A DNA stretch of 64,000 nucleotides, from assembly GCA_905221605.1 (NCBI GenBank), contig CAJNDS010002190.1, positions 505,338 to 569,337 on the forward strand. Reading direction: 5' to 3'. A model generated the notes under the pieces. It saw only the letters and a program-made list of their open reading frames with translations, did not search any database and had not been told where the DNA came from. The position numbers and the translations under genes are program-made. Origin of the DNA: Symbiodinium natans (lineage: Eukaryota; Sar; Dinophyceae; Suessiales; Symbiodiniaceae). Below, one piece after another: positions 40,901-51,961 of the stretch (within the stretch, counting starts at the first letter, position 1; each line of letters starts with the position of its first letter).

Positions 40901-43315
40901 TGATCAACCTTTGTATTGGAGCATTCTTAATCCATTGAAGGAAGACCTAGCCTTCGACTTGTAAGAGTCAGTTGAGTTCCAGACTGTGGACGAAGAAATG
41001 GCCGCACATCTTGCGCCATGCCCAATGCCTGCAAGGCCCGCAAGACATTGCAAAGCCGTGGAGATCCACTGAACCGAAAGAAGAAGCAGGGAACACAAAG
41101 CTCAGGGAACAATAGCCCCCAAGACCAACAAGGAACACGATACAAAGGGAAAGTCCAGCTGCACGGCTGCTTGGACTTGCAAAGAGTGAAAGCGGTTGCC
41201 GATTCGGGCATCACTTGTGGAGCCTTGGCCCTCTGTATTGGAGCCTTTTTCATCCACAGAATCGCAAGAAGACGTAGCCTTGCAGACTGTGGACGAAAAC
41301 TTGGCTACACATGTGGAGGCATGCCCATGCCTGCCAGGCCCGCAAGGCACTGCAAAGGCTCAGCAAACTCATTTTCGCAGGCTCACAGGCAGGGCACACG
41401 ACTCACAAGTGAAAGCGGTTCCAAGGTCGGGCATGGCCCGTGTGAGGAAGCGGGACAGCTTTCTGTGTTGGTACACTTTCTCATCACACGAGCCTCCCTT
41501 TGAGCGAAAAGGTCCCGTGTGAGAATCTGCACGGATCCGTGTGCTGGCTCCTGGCACCGAAGGTGCGGAGGGGTCCAAGTGTGCACACAAGTCCCTCCGC
41601 CTTTTTTCGACTACAAGAAGCTGGGAAAACAATTGGGGACCACCCGCAGGCCGTCGTGCTCGTTGTAGAGAACGTGGTGCCCGCCAACAGGCAGGACGCT
41701 GTCCTGTGTAGACACGCGCGCGGAGTTCTCAGCACAAAACGGCAACAACGCCGAGCGAGATTACTGAGAGAGGGGTAGGTAGAAACTGAAGGGCAAGAAC
41801 GAGGTAGAGCAGTTTCGTTCGACCCCGGCAATGCCCGATGAAATTCCAGAACAGACCACGCCGTCGCAGACAAACCTTTAAGATCGTTCCAGCGCCGTAC
41901 GTGTCGGTGCACAGCAGGCTGAAAACTTTGGCGGGGGAAGCCGCAGCACATGGAACAGAAGCTGCTCTGGCCTTCGAGTCGGTGCAGCTGTAACGTCTGC
42001 TTCGAGCTTGTCGAGTTTACGTCGCACACGTGCGTGCCGTGGCCTAGTTGCGAGAGAAAGCTTTGAGGTATCAGTAAGGGTGCGATTTCCTGTCCTTGGG
42101 GCTCAGGGAAAAACGGGACTGCTGTGGCAGGAGATCTCATCCCATTGTTGCACAAGACATGCACAACCGGGGCATCTAGGTAGAACCTCGGAGCGGCAGA
42201 ATTGCATAACTCAAGCCATGAGCGGAGACAGCAAGCTGGACGGACCGGCAAGCGGAGGCCAGCAGGGAGTGGCGAAGCTCTTCATTTTGGGATTGTTTGC
42301 TGCGCGCGTTGGCTGCACATGTGGCGGCATGCCCATGCCTGCCAGGCCCACAAGGCACTGCAAAGGCTCAGTTTCGAACGCTCGAAGACAGGCAGGGCAC
42401 ACGACTCACAAGTGAAAGCGGTTCCAAGGTCGGGCATGGCCCGTGTGAGGAAGCGGGACAGCTTTCCGGGTTGGAGCCTTCGAGATCCACTGAACCGACA
42501 GAAGAAGCAGGGAACACAAAGCTCAGGGAACGTTCAATCGCGCAGCTGGCGAGTTCAGAGAGCGAAAGCTGTTGCAGAGTCGGTTTCAGCGCCCGAGCGG
42601 CCCTCTCTGTACTGGAGTCCTATCAGCGGACATGGCCTTGGACCTGCGATGGTCGCCAGCTGCACACCTGAAGAATTCTGAGAGCGAAAGCATGCGAAAG
42701 CTGTTGCAAAGTTGGGCATGCCAAGGCCACGGCGAGCCGGTTTTAAGTTGGGCACGAAGCTTTTCGGCTGCATTGGGTTTCTTAGCCATGCTGCGTATGG
42801 CCAAGTTGCTCGGGCAGGGCTGCTCGCCATACAAGAGCGGCAGCAAAAGGTAGGAGATTCCTCGCTCACGGGGGGAAAGGTGCGGCTGTTTCTCTTGACA
42901 CTCGTTCTTGGCATGATTGGTGAACAAGCTCTAGCTGCTCTTTATTGGAGGTTGGGATTCGACATCTCCTTCGATGGAGCCCACAATTCCAAAGCTACGG
43001 CTGAGGAGTCCGATAACTTGAACACGGAACTAGCAGCACACCGAGAGTCCAGACCGCCATCTTCCCTGAGCTGGGCTGCACGTCTGCCAGTTCCCTGTTG
43101 CCGGCAAGATCAGCAGCAGGGCTGCTTGAGTTGGATCCGGTCTTGTCTGCACAGCCTGCACAGAGCAGGCGCCGCCCGTTTGCCTGCTAAAGACATGGTG
43201 AAATCACGCACTACGCCAACGTCTGCAAGAAAGCTCTCGGGAACTGAAGCGAGCCACGGAAAGGCAAGAACTGCCAAGAGCGGCGGCATACTGCCGCAGC
43301 TTGGAAGGCGCTTTT
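37960..43315. repeat. Cluster of shuffled degenerate repeat modules
   Basis: At least eight modules recur in changing order. Examples: GGCATGCTGAGGCTGCTA (37975, 40103); CTGCCGCAGCTTGGAAGGCG (38067, 40880, 43290); CATGCCTGCAAGGCCCG type (38186, 38726, 40386, 41024, 41330, 42336); ACTGAACCGAAAGAAGAAGC type (38783, 40441, 41070, 42490); and GTGGCAGGAGATCTCATCCC (38531, 42124). A segment of about 240 bp is duplicated 3.6 kb apart (38523 and 42116). It may be the remains of an amplified multi-exon gene or an unknown non-LTR/DNA element. Frames are broken in most copies. Confidence 0.7.
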
Positions 43316-43419
43316 GCTTTGCGATGAGCGCCTTGAGAGGCTGCGAATGGGAAGGGAGCCGCAGACAAGGTGCTCACCTCCCTGACCAGACCCTTCACCC
43401 GAGCCTTCAAAAGCACTAG
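42712..43419 (+). CDS. Candidate membrane-protein ORF in the module cluster
   Basis: The longest plus-strand ORF of the cluster (235 codons). It has two hydrophobic stretches, around residues 22-44 and 58-77 (VRLFLLTLVLGMIGEQALAA), followed by an acidic segment (KATAEESDNLNTELAAH). The second stretch and acidic segment keep the same open frame in two paralogous copies (38900-39080 and 40558-40730), where stops come soon after. Only this copy is long. No family recognised. It may equally be a chance ORF across repeats, so confidence is low. Confidence 0.3.
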   Translation: MGMPRPRRAGFKLGTKLFGCIGFLSHAAYGQVARAGLLAIQERQQKVGDSSLTGGKVRLFLLTLVLGMIGEQALAALYWRLGFDISFDGAHNSKATAEESDNLNTELAAHRESRPPSSLSWAARLPVPCCRQDQQQGCLSWIRSCLHSLHRAGAARLPAKDMVKSRTTPTSARKLSGTEASHGKARTAKSGGILPQLGRRFCFAMSALRGCEWEGSRRQGAHLPDQTLHPSLQKH

Positions 43420-45300
43420 GACCACTTGGCCATCCTGGACCTACCGCTCACGCGTAGGGAGACAGGCACAGCAATCGCCTCTGACCGAAGGGCGCGACTG
43501 AGACTGTTGGCCCTAGGCTGAAATGATCGCTCGGCATGGCAGGGCCTCAGAACTTTAGGTGGCCGCAGCACCGGCCACCAGAGATCGGCGTGGCATTGCT
43601 TGGAATGTTGGGGTGGACTGACCCTGAAGTCCATGCAACAGGAGGCCCCGAGGTACTTATTCTGCTGAGCCCAAGCCTTTTTTCCAGCAACGCAGGCGGC
43701 AGGCCACATCCAGGTCTCACCTTGCCAGGCTCAGATGGGTTTAGGTTTAGGGTTTAGGGTTTTTGGTGGAACGTTCCTTTTGGGGGTAGGGTCACCACAC
43801 ACTGCATCCAGAAGGACTCCAAAAGATGGAGAATCAGAATAGCACAATCACGCCTTGTCAGCTGTTTGACCGGACGTTGCCTGCACACCATGGACTTGGA
43901 GAGACTGGATGAGACTGGCCAGCAAGTCCTGAAGGCAAAAAAAACCGTGGGCGTGGGAATGTACTGCGATTGTGCATGTCATGAATGAGCATGGCATCCT
44001 GCATGCACATCGTCAACACATGCAAAACTGCTCCTTGTCATATCGCGAGCTCCCGGCAGAATCACCGTCCATCCGAGTCTACCACTGTCAGTCTTTCAAG
44101 ATCAAAAGATATTGCGCTTCTTGTGACTTGGTTTTCGTGAGAGAACCTTTATATGGGTATTTCCCACAATAGGGGGTTCCCCTTGTATACCCCAAATAGA
44201 ATGGAATCCCCTTAAAGGGACCCCCAAAAAGGGTACACCTATTTTCGGAAACCCCCATATGGACCTAGTTAACTTAGTTCATCTTTGGCAAGGGCACCTT
44301 GCAGATGAGCTGCTGCTGCGGGTATTGGGGGAAGTGCGTATGAAGGTGGGCATCAACAACACTCTTGTCTTAGGCACTCGGATTAATCTCTTTATGCTCA
44401 AGGCTCCTTGGTTCCCTAAATGCTCTAAACAAAGTTGATTTGCCTTCTCATTCAACTTATTTTCCATTTGAAGATGTTCGCCCGACCGGTTTGCACGGCT
44501 GCAGACGCCACATCATAAAGTCAAACAGTTGCTGACTTGGAAGCCATCGATACTGCCAATGCTTCGAGTGCTCAATGTCAATGGTAGGCTAAGGCAGAGA
44601 TCTCTACAAAAAATCCAGATGGGGAAAACACGGCCCAAGCACACCCTCTGCATTTTTCGACCCCAAAACACTCGAAACATTTCCAACACCAGCATATGAA
44701 AAAAAAGAAGTCGGTACCCGGGTGAAACGTCTTGCATTTTCTACTCCCAATAAGTCATTCTCAAAGGTGCCTCATGACAGGCCGAAAAAATGAGGCATTC
44801 ACCAATGAGCAGCATTGTTGCTTGTCTCTGCTCTTTTCTTGCAAAAGGGAGCGCTGGCGGTGCAAGCCCAAAATGACGAAACATGGCGACACACGTTGAA
44901 ACAACAGCTCCTGCATGCTCCTGCCTGCAGCAACTTCACTCACATGTGCTCAGTAGCTCTAGGCACTTCACCACCTCCATCTTGGCTCGAAGAGTAGGAT
45001 CTTTGTAAAACCTTCAAAACGTAACAAAGCACCTGCGAAGGACTGAGCATGTTTGAGCCAACCCTTCCCTTGGGCTCCCGACCCTCTATAGACCTCACAA
45101 GGGCCGCAAGAGCCCGCAAGGATATTCCCACGGACCTTGGCGACCCTTTGCCACGGCCTTCCAAAACCTGTCCTCCAAATCCTTTTTTACTGGCCCTCTA
45201 ATGCCCCTGAAGCCGCAGATCTTCTGTGCCGTGCTTTTGCATGGCGCCATTCGGCCTTTTTCCTTGCTGAAGAATTGAGCAGGCCGCCTCCAGGGCGAGG
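43420..45300. other. Mostly unique DNA, no gene called
   Basis: It contains the last telomere-like remnant (43739-43765), a family-2 foldback (44151-44260) and short ORFs without domains. A 60-codon plus ORF at 44815-44997 starts with a signal-peptide-like stretch but has nothing else in support. Confidence 0.45.
44151..44260. mobile_element. MITE-like foldback element, family 2 (outside the telomere-like field)
   Basis: TATGGG...CACAATAGGGGGTTCCCC at the left and its complement-like ATTTTCGGAAACCCCCATA at the right, with the family core TATACCCCAAATAGAATGGAA. Confidence 0.7.
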
Positions 45301-45344
45301 AGCATTTGCGTGAACATTCATTGTATTGGCCAATCAAAAACATG

Positions 45345-45550
45345 GACCGGCCAACGGCCACACCGCCCACACCACCGGCTACACCGCCACAGCGGCCGCA
45401 CCACACCGACTCCACACCGGCCCCACCGGCCGCACCGGCCACACCTGCCGCATCGGCCGCAACCGGCCACACCGATCGCACTGCCACACCGCACCACCAA
45501 CCACACCGACCCCACCGGCCACACCGGCCGCACCACACCGGCCACACCGA
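45345..45550. repeat. CACACCGGCCAC/CACACCGCC minisatellite
   Basis: GC-rich units of 9-12 bp (GGCCACACCG, CCGCACCACA) over about 200 bp; open in several frames only because of the repeat. Confidence 0.9.
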
Positions 45551-45745
45551 CACCTTTGCGGAAGTGCATAGCCAGAAATACCCTGTCATTAGCAAAGAAA
45601 GCAGCATGGGGCATCTCAAATCTAGTTGCAACAACAGTAGGATTAGATTTCTCAAAACAGAACCTGCAACACCTGAAACACTCCACAGACACAAGTACAA
45701 AGAGTCAAAGCGACTGCAAAGTTGAGCAGGTGGAAGGCTGATACT

Positions 45746-46242
45746 GTTAGAGTCAGAGAAACTTCCGGTTCCAAATGAGACTTTGCCGCACGTTCTTCTT
45801 GCTATTCTTCGAAATTTTAAGGGAGACTGGCAAGACGTAGATCAGAACTGAGCAAGAGGCTTATTTGTTTTGCTCACAACGACCGGCTGTGTAAAGCAGA
45901 TCTGGCTTCTGCCCGCAAAAAAAATGGCGCAAGCGGGCCCAGAAATGGCTCCTAAATCTGGGCCCCAAATTGGGGCTCCAAACTGGGTGACCTTGTGCTT
46001 TCACAAAAGAAATCCACAGTCCAGGGCCCATTTTCGGTGCCCTAAATACAGCTGCTTTTTTGGAACTGCTTAAGTTCAAAAAATGCTGCAGTCAACTCAC
46101 ACAAGAACAAGATATTCTGTCTCGACTGTTTGGATCAAGAAAACAAAAACGCCGTCGATATGTGTGGCTTGCCAGACTGATCTTTGGCTGGCATCCAAGA
46201 CAAAGCAGTCTTGCAGTGTTCACGTAAGATCTTTCTCGCACT
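45746..46242 (+). repeat. Truncated copy A of the 1.6-kb repeat unit
   Basis: It begins GTTAGAGTCAGAGAAACTTC and matches the first 497 bp of copy B almost exactly; it breaks at a CTGT shared by both junction sides. Confidence 0.9.
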
Positions 46243-46579
46243 GTTAGAGTCAGAGAAACTTCCGGTTCCAAATGAGACTTTGCCGCACGTTCTTCTTGCT
46301 ATTCTTCGAAATTTTAAGGGAGACTGGCAAGACGTAGATCAGAACTGAGCAAGAGGCTTATTTGTTTTGCTCACAACGACCGGCTGTGTAAAGCAGATCT
46401 GGCTTCTGCCCGCAAAAAAAATGGCGCAAGCGGGCCCAGAAATGGCTCCTAAATCTGGGCCCCAAATTGGGGCTCCAAACTGGGTGACCTTGTGCTTTCA
46501 GAAAAGAAATCCACAGTCCAGGGCCCATTTTCGGTGCCCGGAATACTGCTGCTTTTTTGGAACTGCTTAAGTTCACAAA

Positions 46580-47089
46580 ATGCTGCAGTCAACTCACACA
46601 AGAACAAGATATTCTGTCTCGACTGTTTGGATCAAGAAAACAAAAACGCCGTCGATATGTGTGGCTTGCCAGACTGATCTTTGGCTGGCATCCAAGACAA
46701 AGCAGTCTTGCAGTGTTCACGTAAGATCTTTCTCGCACTGTGGAGGTCACGTGATGCGTCCTACGTTTCTTGTGTTTCTTTAGGTCCTGAAACTGCACTC
46801 AAGTGATGAGACATATGCAGCATTGTTCTTTGATCGCCTCGACAAGTGTCGTCAGAAAAAATCAACGCTTTCTAGAGACAGGCAGATCATAAGGTTGACA
46901 TTTCGCTGTTCAATGCTGGAAAGTTATTTGACAGGTAGCGACTTGCTCCCACCTCCACCCATGCAACCGAAGCCCCAGTCTACTGCCAACATTGAACAGC
47001 AGATTGTCAACTTTACGATTTTGCGGCTACGGCATAACCTGTCGGTTGACACTTCAACAAGAACAACACCACTCTTTTTGGCAAAATAA
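46580..47089 (+). CDS. Candidate two-exon gene in repeat copy B
   Basis: Exon 46580-46720 (47 codons from ATG) and exon 46784-47089 join in phase 0 across a 63-nt intron, GTAAGATC...TTTCTTTAG, with strong splice signals and a pyrimidine-rich end. The second exon reads DETYAALFFDRLDKCRQKKS, RDRQIIRLTFRCSMLESYL and a Pro-rich tail, charged and protein-like. The first exon is Cys/Thr-rich. Copy C has the same structure with few changes. It is probably part of a transposable element, but no transposase or other domain is recognised. Confidence 0.4.
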
Positions 47090-47209
47090 CACAGCGGTTA
47101 TGCATCGAAGCAAAAGCTGCACGAAAACCGCCACTTTTAGAGCGTGAACGCGCGAGACCACGAGCTTCGACGCATACGACGAAACTGCGGGGATTCCACT
47201 AGTTCACAA

Positions 47210-47355
47210 TAGATTGCCAAAAACCAGACCCGGAAACCGAAAATCGTAGAGTTGGACCCGTTTTAAAGAACTAATAACTAATAATAAGTGTTTTCAAAAA
47301 GGTCCAACTTTACGATTTTCGGCTTCCGAGTCTGTTTTTTGGCAATCTGCTTTGC
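47210..47355. repeat. Foldback with arms of about 60 bp
   Basis: AGATTGCCAAAAA...CCGAAAATCGTAGAGTTG and its inverted copy face each other across about 30 bp. The same foldback is in copy C (49030-49170); only the left arm remains at 50505-50545. Confidence 0.75.
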
Positions 47356-47394
47356 AACTGTCGCTTTCCCACAGGCTTCGCACACAGGGCTTTG

Positions 47395-47715
47395 CTTCCC
47401 GCCTCACCCCAAATTCTGCGGCTGCATCACAGCCTGCCCACGGTCTTTGATCGACCTGACTGGGCATCACTGGGCTGCAGCATACCCGAGCTTTTTTGCA
47501 TCCCACCTCACCCAAAAAAACTAGGGCTGCAACCCCTCTCCGGGCTCCTTTTCCCCCCCGCACCCAAAATTCTAAGGCTGCAGCACCGCCTCCCCGGCTG
47601 TTTGCTTCCCACCTCACCCAAAATCTAAGGCTGCAGCACGGCTCTTTGCTTCCCATCTCAATCAAGAGTGCAGCACGGCCCGGGCTCTTTGCATCCCACC
47701 TCGGGCACTAGGGCT
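47395..47715. repeat. Minisatellite, roughly 45-60 bp units
   Basis: Repeated GCTTCCCACCTCACCCAAAA and GGCTGCAGCACGGC blocks; repeated in copy C at 49205-49540. Confidence 0.8.
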
Positions 47716-48070
47716 ACAACGTGAGACACTTCCCAGCACGACAAACATAAAATGAAGCGCCCCTAGACCCCGGAGCTTCGACATGTATCTCGGCAGCATT
47801 TTTACGGCAAAACAACTAAAAGAATGTTCTTTATCAGCCTGATTCCACCCTTACCAACTGCAAATTGCATTCGGACGCCACACTGGCGCACAATCTGCAT
47901 GTTGCGCACTGGAACGCCGGTGGACTGCTACGCAACCAAAAAATTGGCTGGCAGAGGCCTGCACGTTCCAGACATGCTCGAAAACGCAACACCACGTGGC
48001 CAGTCACACGGATCCATTTCAGGGTCCGAAAAATTACAGAAAACATAGGACACGTCAGATGACCTGCACA

Positions 48071-49631
48071 GTTAGAGTCAGAGAAACTTCCGGTTCCAAA
48101 TGAGACTTTGCCGCACGTTCTTCTTGCTATTCTTCGAAATTTTAAGGGAGACTGGCAAGACGTAGATCAGAACTGAGCAAGAGGCTTATTTGTTTTGCTC
48201 ACAACGACCGGCTGTGTAAAGCAGATCTGGCTTCTGCCCGCAAAAAAACTGGCGCAAGCGGGCCCAGAAATGGCTCCTAAATCTGGGCCCCAAATTGGGG
48301 CTCCAAACTGGGTGACCTTGTGCTTTCAGAAAAGAAATCCACAGTCCAGGGCCCATTTTCGGTGCCCGGAATACAGCTGCTTTTTTGGAACTGCTTAAGT
48401 TCAAAAAATGCTGCAGTCAACTCACACAAGAACAAGATATTCTGTCTCGACTGTTTGGATCAAGAAAACAAAAACGCCGTCGATATGTGTGGCTTGCCAG
48501 ACTGATCTTTGGCTGGCATCCAAGACAAAGCAGTCTTGCAGTGTTCACGTAAGATCTTTCTCGCACTGTGGAGGTCACGTGATGCGTCCTACGTTTCTTG
48601 TGTTTCTTTAGGTCCTGAAACTGCACTCAAGTGATGAGACATATGCAGCATTGTTCTTTGATCGCCTCGACAAGTGTCGTCAGAAAAAATCAACGCTTTC
48701 TAGAGACAGGCAGATCATAAGGTTGCCATTTCGCTGTTCAATGCTGGAAAGTTATTTGACAGGTAGCGACTTGCTCCCACCTCCACCCATGCAACCGAAG
48801 CCCCAGTCTACTGCCAACATTGAACAGCAGATTGTCAACTTTACGATTTTGCGGCTACCGCATAGTCGGTTGACACTTTGACAAGAACAACACCACTCTT
48901 GGCAAAATAACACAGCGGTTATGCATCGAAGCAAAAGCTGCACGAAAACCGCCACTTTTAGAGCGTGAACGCGCGAGACCACGAGCTTCGACGCATACGA
49001 CGAAACTGCGGGGATTCCACCAGTTCACAATAGATTGCCAAAAACCAGACCCGGAAACCGAAAATCGTAGAGTTGGACCCGTTTTAAAGAACTAATAATA
49101 AGTGTTTTAAAAAAGGTCCAACTTTACGATTTTCGGCTTCCGAGTCTGTTTTTTGGCAATCTGCTTTGCAACTGTCGCTTTCCCACAGGCTTCGCACACA
49201 GGGCTTTGCTTCCCGCCTCACCCCAAATTCTGCGGCTGCATCACAGCCTGCCCACGGTCTTTGATCGACCTGACTGGGCATCACTGGGCTGCAGCATACC
49301 CGAGCTTTTTTGCATCCCACCTCACCCAAAAAAACTAGGGCTGCAACCCCTCTCCGGGCTCCTTTTGCCCCCCGCACCCAAAATTCTAAGGCTGCAGCAC
49401 CGCCTCCCCGGCTGTTTGCTTCCCACCTCACCCAAAATCTAAGGCTGCAGCACGGCTCTTGCTTCCCACCTCAATCAAGAGTGCAGCACGGCCCGGGCTC
49501 TTTGCATCCCACCTCGGGCACTAGGGCTACAACGTGAGACACTTCCCAGCACGACAAACATAAAACGAAGCGCCCCTAGACCCCGGAGCTTCGACATGTA
49601 TCTCGGCAGAACTTTTACGGCAAAACAACTA
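48071..49631 (+). repeat. Copy C of the 1.6-kb repeat unit
   Basis: Matches copy B over its whole length with scattered single-base changes and a few small deletions. Confidence 0.9.
48408..48881 (+). CDS. Candidate two-exon gene in repeat copy C
   Basis: Exon 48408-48548, 63-nt intron 48549-48611, exon 48612-48881. Same frame and splice sites as in copy B; the C-terminus differs because a small deletion shifts the last codons. The splice signals are unchanged. Function unknown. Confidence 0.35.
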
Positions 49632-50093
49632 GCATTTTTTGAACTTAAGCAGTTCCACAAAAGCAGCTGTATTCCGGGCACCGCAAATGGGCCCTGGACT
49701 GTGGATTTCTTCTGAAAGCACAAGGTCACCCAGTTTGGAGCCCCAATTCGGGGTTCTAGATTTAGGAGCCATTTCTGGGCCCGCTTGCGCCATTTTTTTT
49801 GCGGGCAGAAGCCAGATCTGCTTTACACAGCCGGTCGTTGTGAGCAAAACAAATAAGCCTCTTGCTCAGTTCTGATCTACGTCTTGCCAGTCTCCCTTAA
49901 AATTTTGAAGAATAGCAAGAAGAACGTGCGGCAAAGTCTCATTTGGAACCGGAAGTTTCTCTGACTCTAACTGTGGACGTCATCTGACGTGTCCTATGTT
50001 TTCTGTAATTTTTCGGACCCTGAAATGGATCCGTGTGACTGGCCACGTGGTGTTGCGTTTTCGAGCATGTCTGGAACGTGCAGGCCTCTGCCA
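49630..50093 (-). repeat. Inverted copy of 47949-48412
   Basis: About 460 bp are repeated in reverse orientation 1.2 kb beyond the direct copy, including unique flank (GGCAGAGGCCTGCACG) as well as the start of the repeat unit. It is followed by a direct, internally deleted copy of the unit's middle part (50094-50541). Confidence 0.85.
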
Positions 50094-50654
50094 CAAAGCA
50101 GTCTTGCAGTGTTCACGTAAGATCTTTCTCGCACTGTGGAGGTCACGTGATGCGTCCTACGTTTCTTGTGTTTCTTTAGGTCCTAAAAGACAGGCAGATC
50201 ATAAGGTTGACATTTCGCTGTTCAATGCTGGAAAGTTATTTGACAGGCAGCGACTTGCTCCCACCATGCAACCAAAGCCCCAGTCTACTGCCAACATTGA
50301 ACAGCAGATTGTCAACTTTGCGATTTTGCGGCTACCGCATAGTCGGTTGACACTTTGACAAGAACAACACCACTCTTGGCAAAATAACACAGCGGTTATG
50401 CATCGAAGCAAAAGCTGCACGAAAACCGCCACTTTTAGAGCGTGAACGCGCGAGACCACGAGCTTCGACGCACACGACGAAACTGCGGGGATTCCACTAG
50501 TTCACAATAGATTGCCAAAAACCAGACCCGGAAACCGAAGATCGTACAGGGGAGGCCCACGCACGCGAAGCCAGAATTGTTGAGATTTTTCGACCCCAGA
50601 TTTGGACTCGCGCAAACTGGCAACTTTTGCAAACATGTGTACGCGATATTGCAA

Positions 50655-50795
50655 GGCCTCTGAGGCCTCACCCTGCGGGGTTCGAGGCCTTCTGAGGCCT
50701 CCCGAGGCCTCACTCATGGGGTTTCGAGGCCTTCCGAGGCCTCCCGAGGCCTCACTCATGGGGTTTCGAGGCCTTTCGAGGCCTCGCGAGGCCTC
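50655..50795. repeat. GAGGCCTC-rich minisatellite
   Basis: Repeated palindromic GAGGCCTC/GAGGCCTT cores with a longer unit of about 42 bp (GAGGCCTCACTCATGGGGTT) present twice. Confidence 0.85.
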
Positions 50796-50837
50796 CACAA
50801 AATCCCAAAACCCCTTTAGCTTGAAAGATTACGAGGC

Positions 50838-51270
50838 CTCGGGGACCGGGGCTTATAATACTATTAAAGGGGTCCCCGCAAGGCCTCGAGCCCGGACGAA
50901 CCCTGGTTGTCTCTCTTCTTTCCCGTGAAAAAATATTTTAAGCCGCAGCTGGCTCCCAGTCCTCTTCATTCTCGCTCTATTCAAAACATCACGACGGACC
51001 TCGAAGGGGCCTCGACCGCTTAAGATGACCCTGCAAAAGCTATTCTTGCTGCCGCAAGCTTTAACTTCAGACTTCTCGACGGGCCTCAAATAAGTCCTCG
51101 ATGATCCTGAGCTTTCAAAGATTTCGACGGGCACGCGAAAGTCCTAAGAGAAGTACTCTGCGTGACATTGCAAGCTGATGTCGGTCTCCAGCGGGCAAGC
51201 AAACAAAATCACGCCCTGTTCAACTGGAGGAGGCCTCGGACCGGCCTCCAAAGGCTTGGAAGCCTTTAGC
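50838..51270 (+). repeat. Duplicated segment, copy 1 (GC-richer)
   Basis: Matches 51962-52595 over most of its length (for example GAGCCCGGACGAA, TTCTTGCTGCCGCAAGCTTT). Copy 2 has an extra 250 bp near 52125-52380. Confidence 0.8.
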
Positions 51271-51327
51271 AAAGTCTGAGGCTCGAAGATGATGTTGCGT
51301 GTAAGTTCTTCGTTGGGCGCGTGGCAA

Positions 51328-51756
51328 CTTAAGCTCCGAGCAGGCGCAACACGCTTAAATACCTCCACCGTCCAACTCAAGCCCGCCACAAGTTCTGATT
51401 TCTGCAATGTCTGGCAGGCAACCTCTGCGCAACCACAGAAAACGTTGAAGCCACGTTGGTCAACTTCCTAGAGCTTGAAGCGTGACTCCTTTCCAAAAAC
51501 AACAACAACCTGCAGCTTAGCGCCAGGACAAAGCCCAAGTTACGAGGCTGTCGGGCGACCCCACTTTTAAGCCCGCAAAACACAAGTTTGCTTCGCCAGC
51601 ATAAACCTCCGCAGTTGCAGTTCTGCCTTACTGCAAGCAGCCAACAAGAGCCGGTTGCGGGCGCAAATTCGAGGCCAAAAAACGGAGCCGTCTTGCGGCC
51701 CCAAAAATTTGGACGGTAAAGGTATTTAAGCGTGTTGCGCCTGCCCAAAGCTTAAG
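51328..51756. mobile_element. 430-bp element with 48-bp inverted ends
   Basis: The left end CTTAAGCTCCGAGCAGGCGC (on to CGTCCAA) and right end TTGGACGGTAAAGGTATTTA (on to CTTAAG) are inverted repeats with few mismatches. The inside is non-coding. Probably a non-autonomous DNA transposon. Confidence 0.6.
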
Positions 51757-51961
51757 CCACGCACCCAACAAAGAAGAAAATATGGGGAAAGGCCAATGCC
51801 AGCGAAAGCCTTGTGAACGTCAGTTCGTCTTCTCCATTAAAGTGCACGTTAAGGTTTAAATGGTTGGAAGCGTTCACTTGGCTTACACGCAACATGGCCT
51901 TGTCATCTTTCAAGCCAAAGGGGTTTTGATTTTGCGGACCTTGAAAGGCCTTAAAACCCCA

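Larger units (their letters stand above)
46243..47818 (+). repeat. Copy B of the 1.6-kb repeat unit
   Basis: A full unit of about 1577 bp, nearly identical to copy C (48071-49631). It includes a two-exon candidate gene, a 60-bp-arm foldback (47210-47355) and a minisatellite (about 47395-47715). Recent duplication is likely. Confidence 0.9.

Noticed and set aside
41484-42251. 255-codon minus-strand ORF in the module cluster
   Set aside because: It crosses several repeat modules that have other frames in their paralogues; no domain; probably chance.
45306-45741. His/Thr/Pro-rich ORFs on plus and Val/Gly/Cys-rich ORFs on minus
   Set aside because: Open only because of the GGCCACACC minisatellite.
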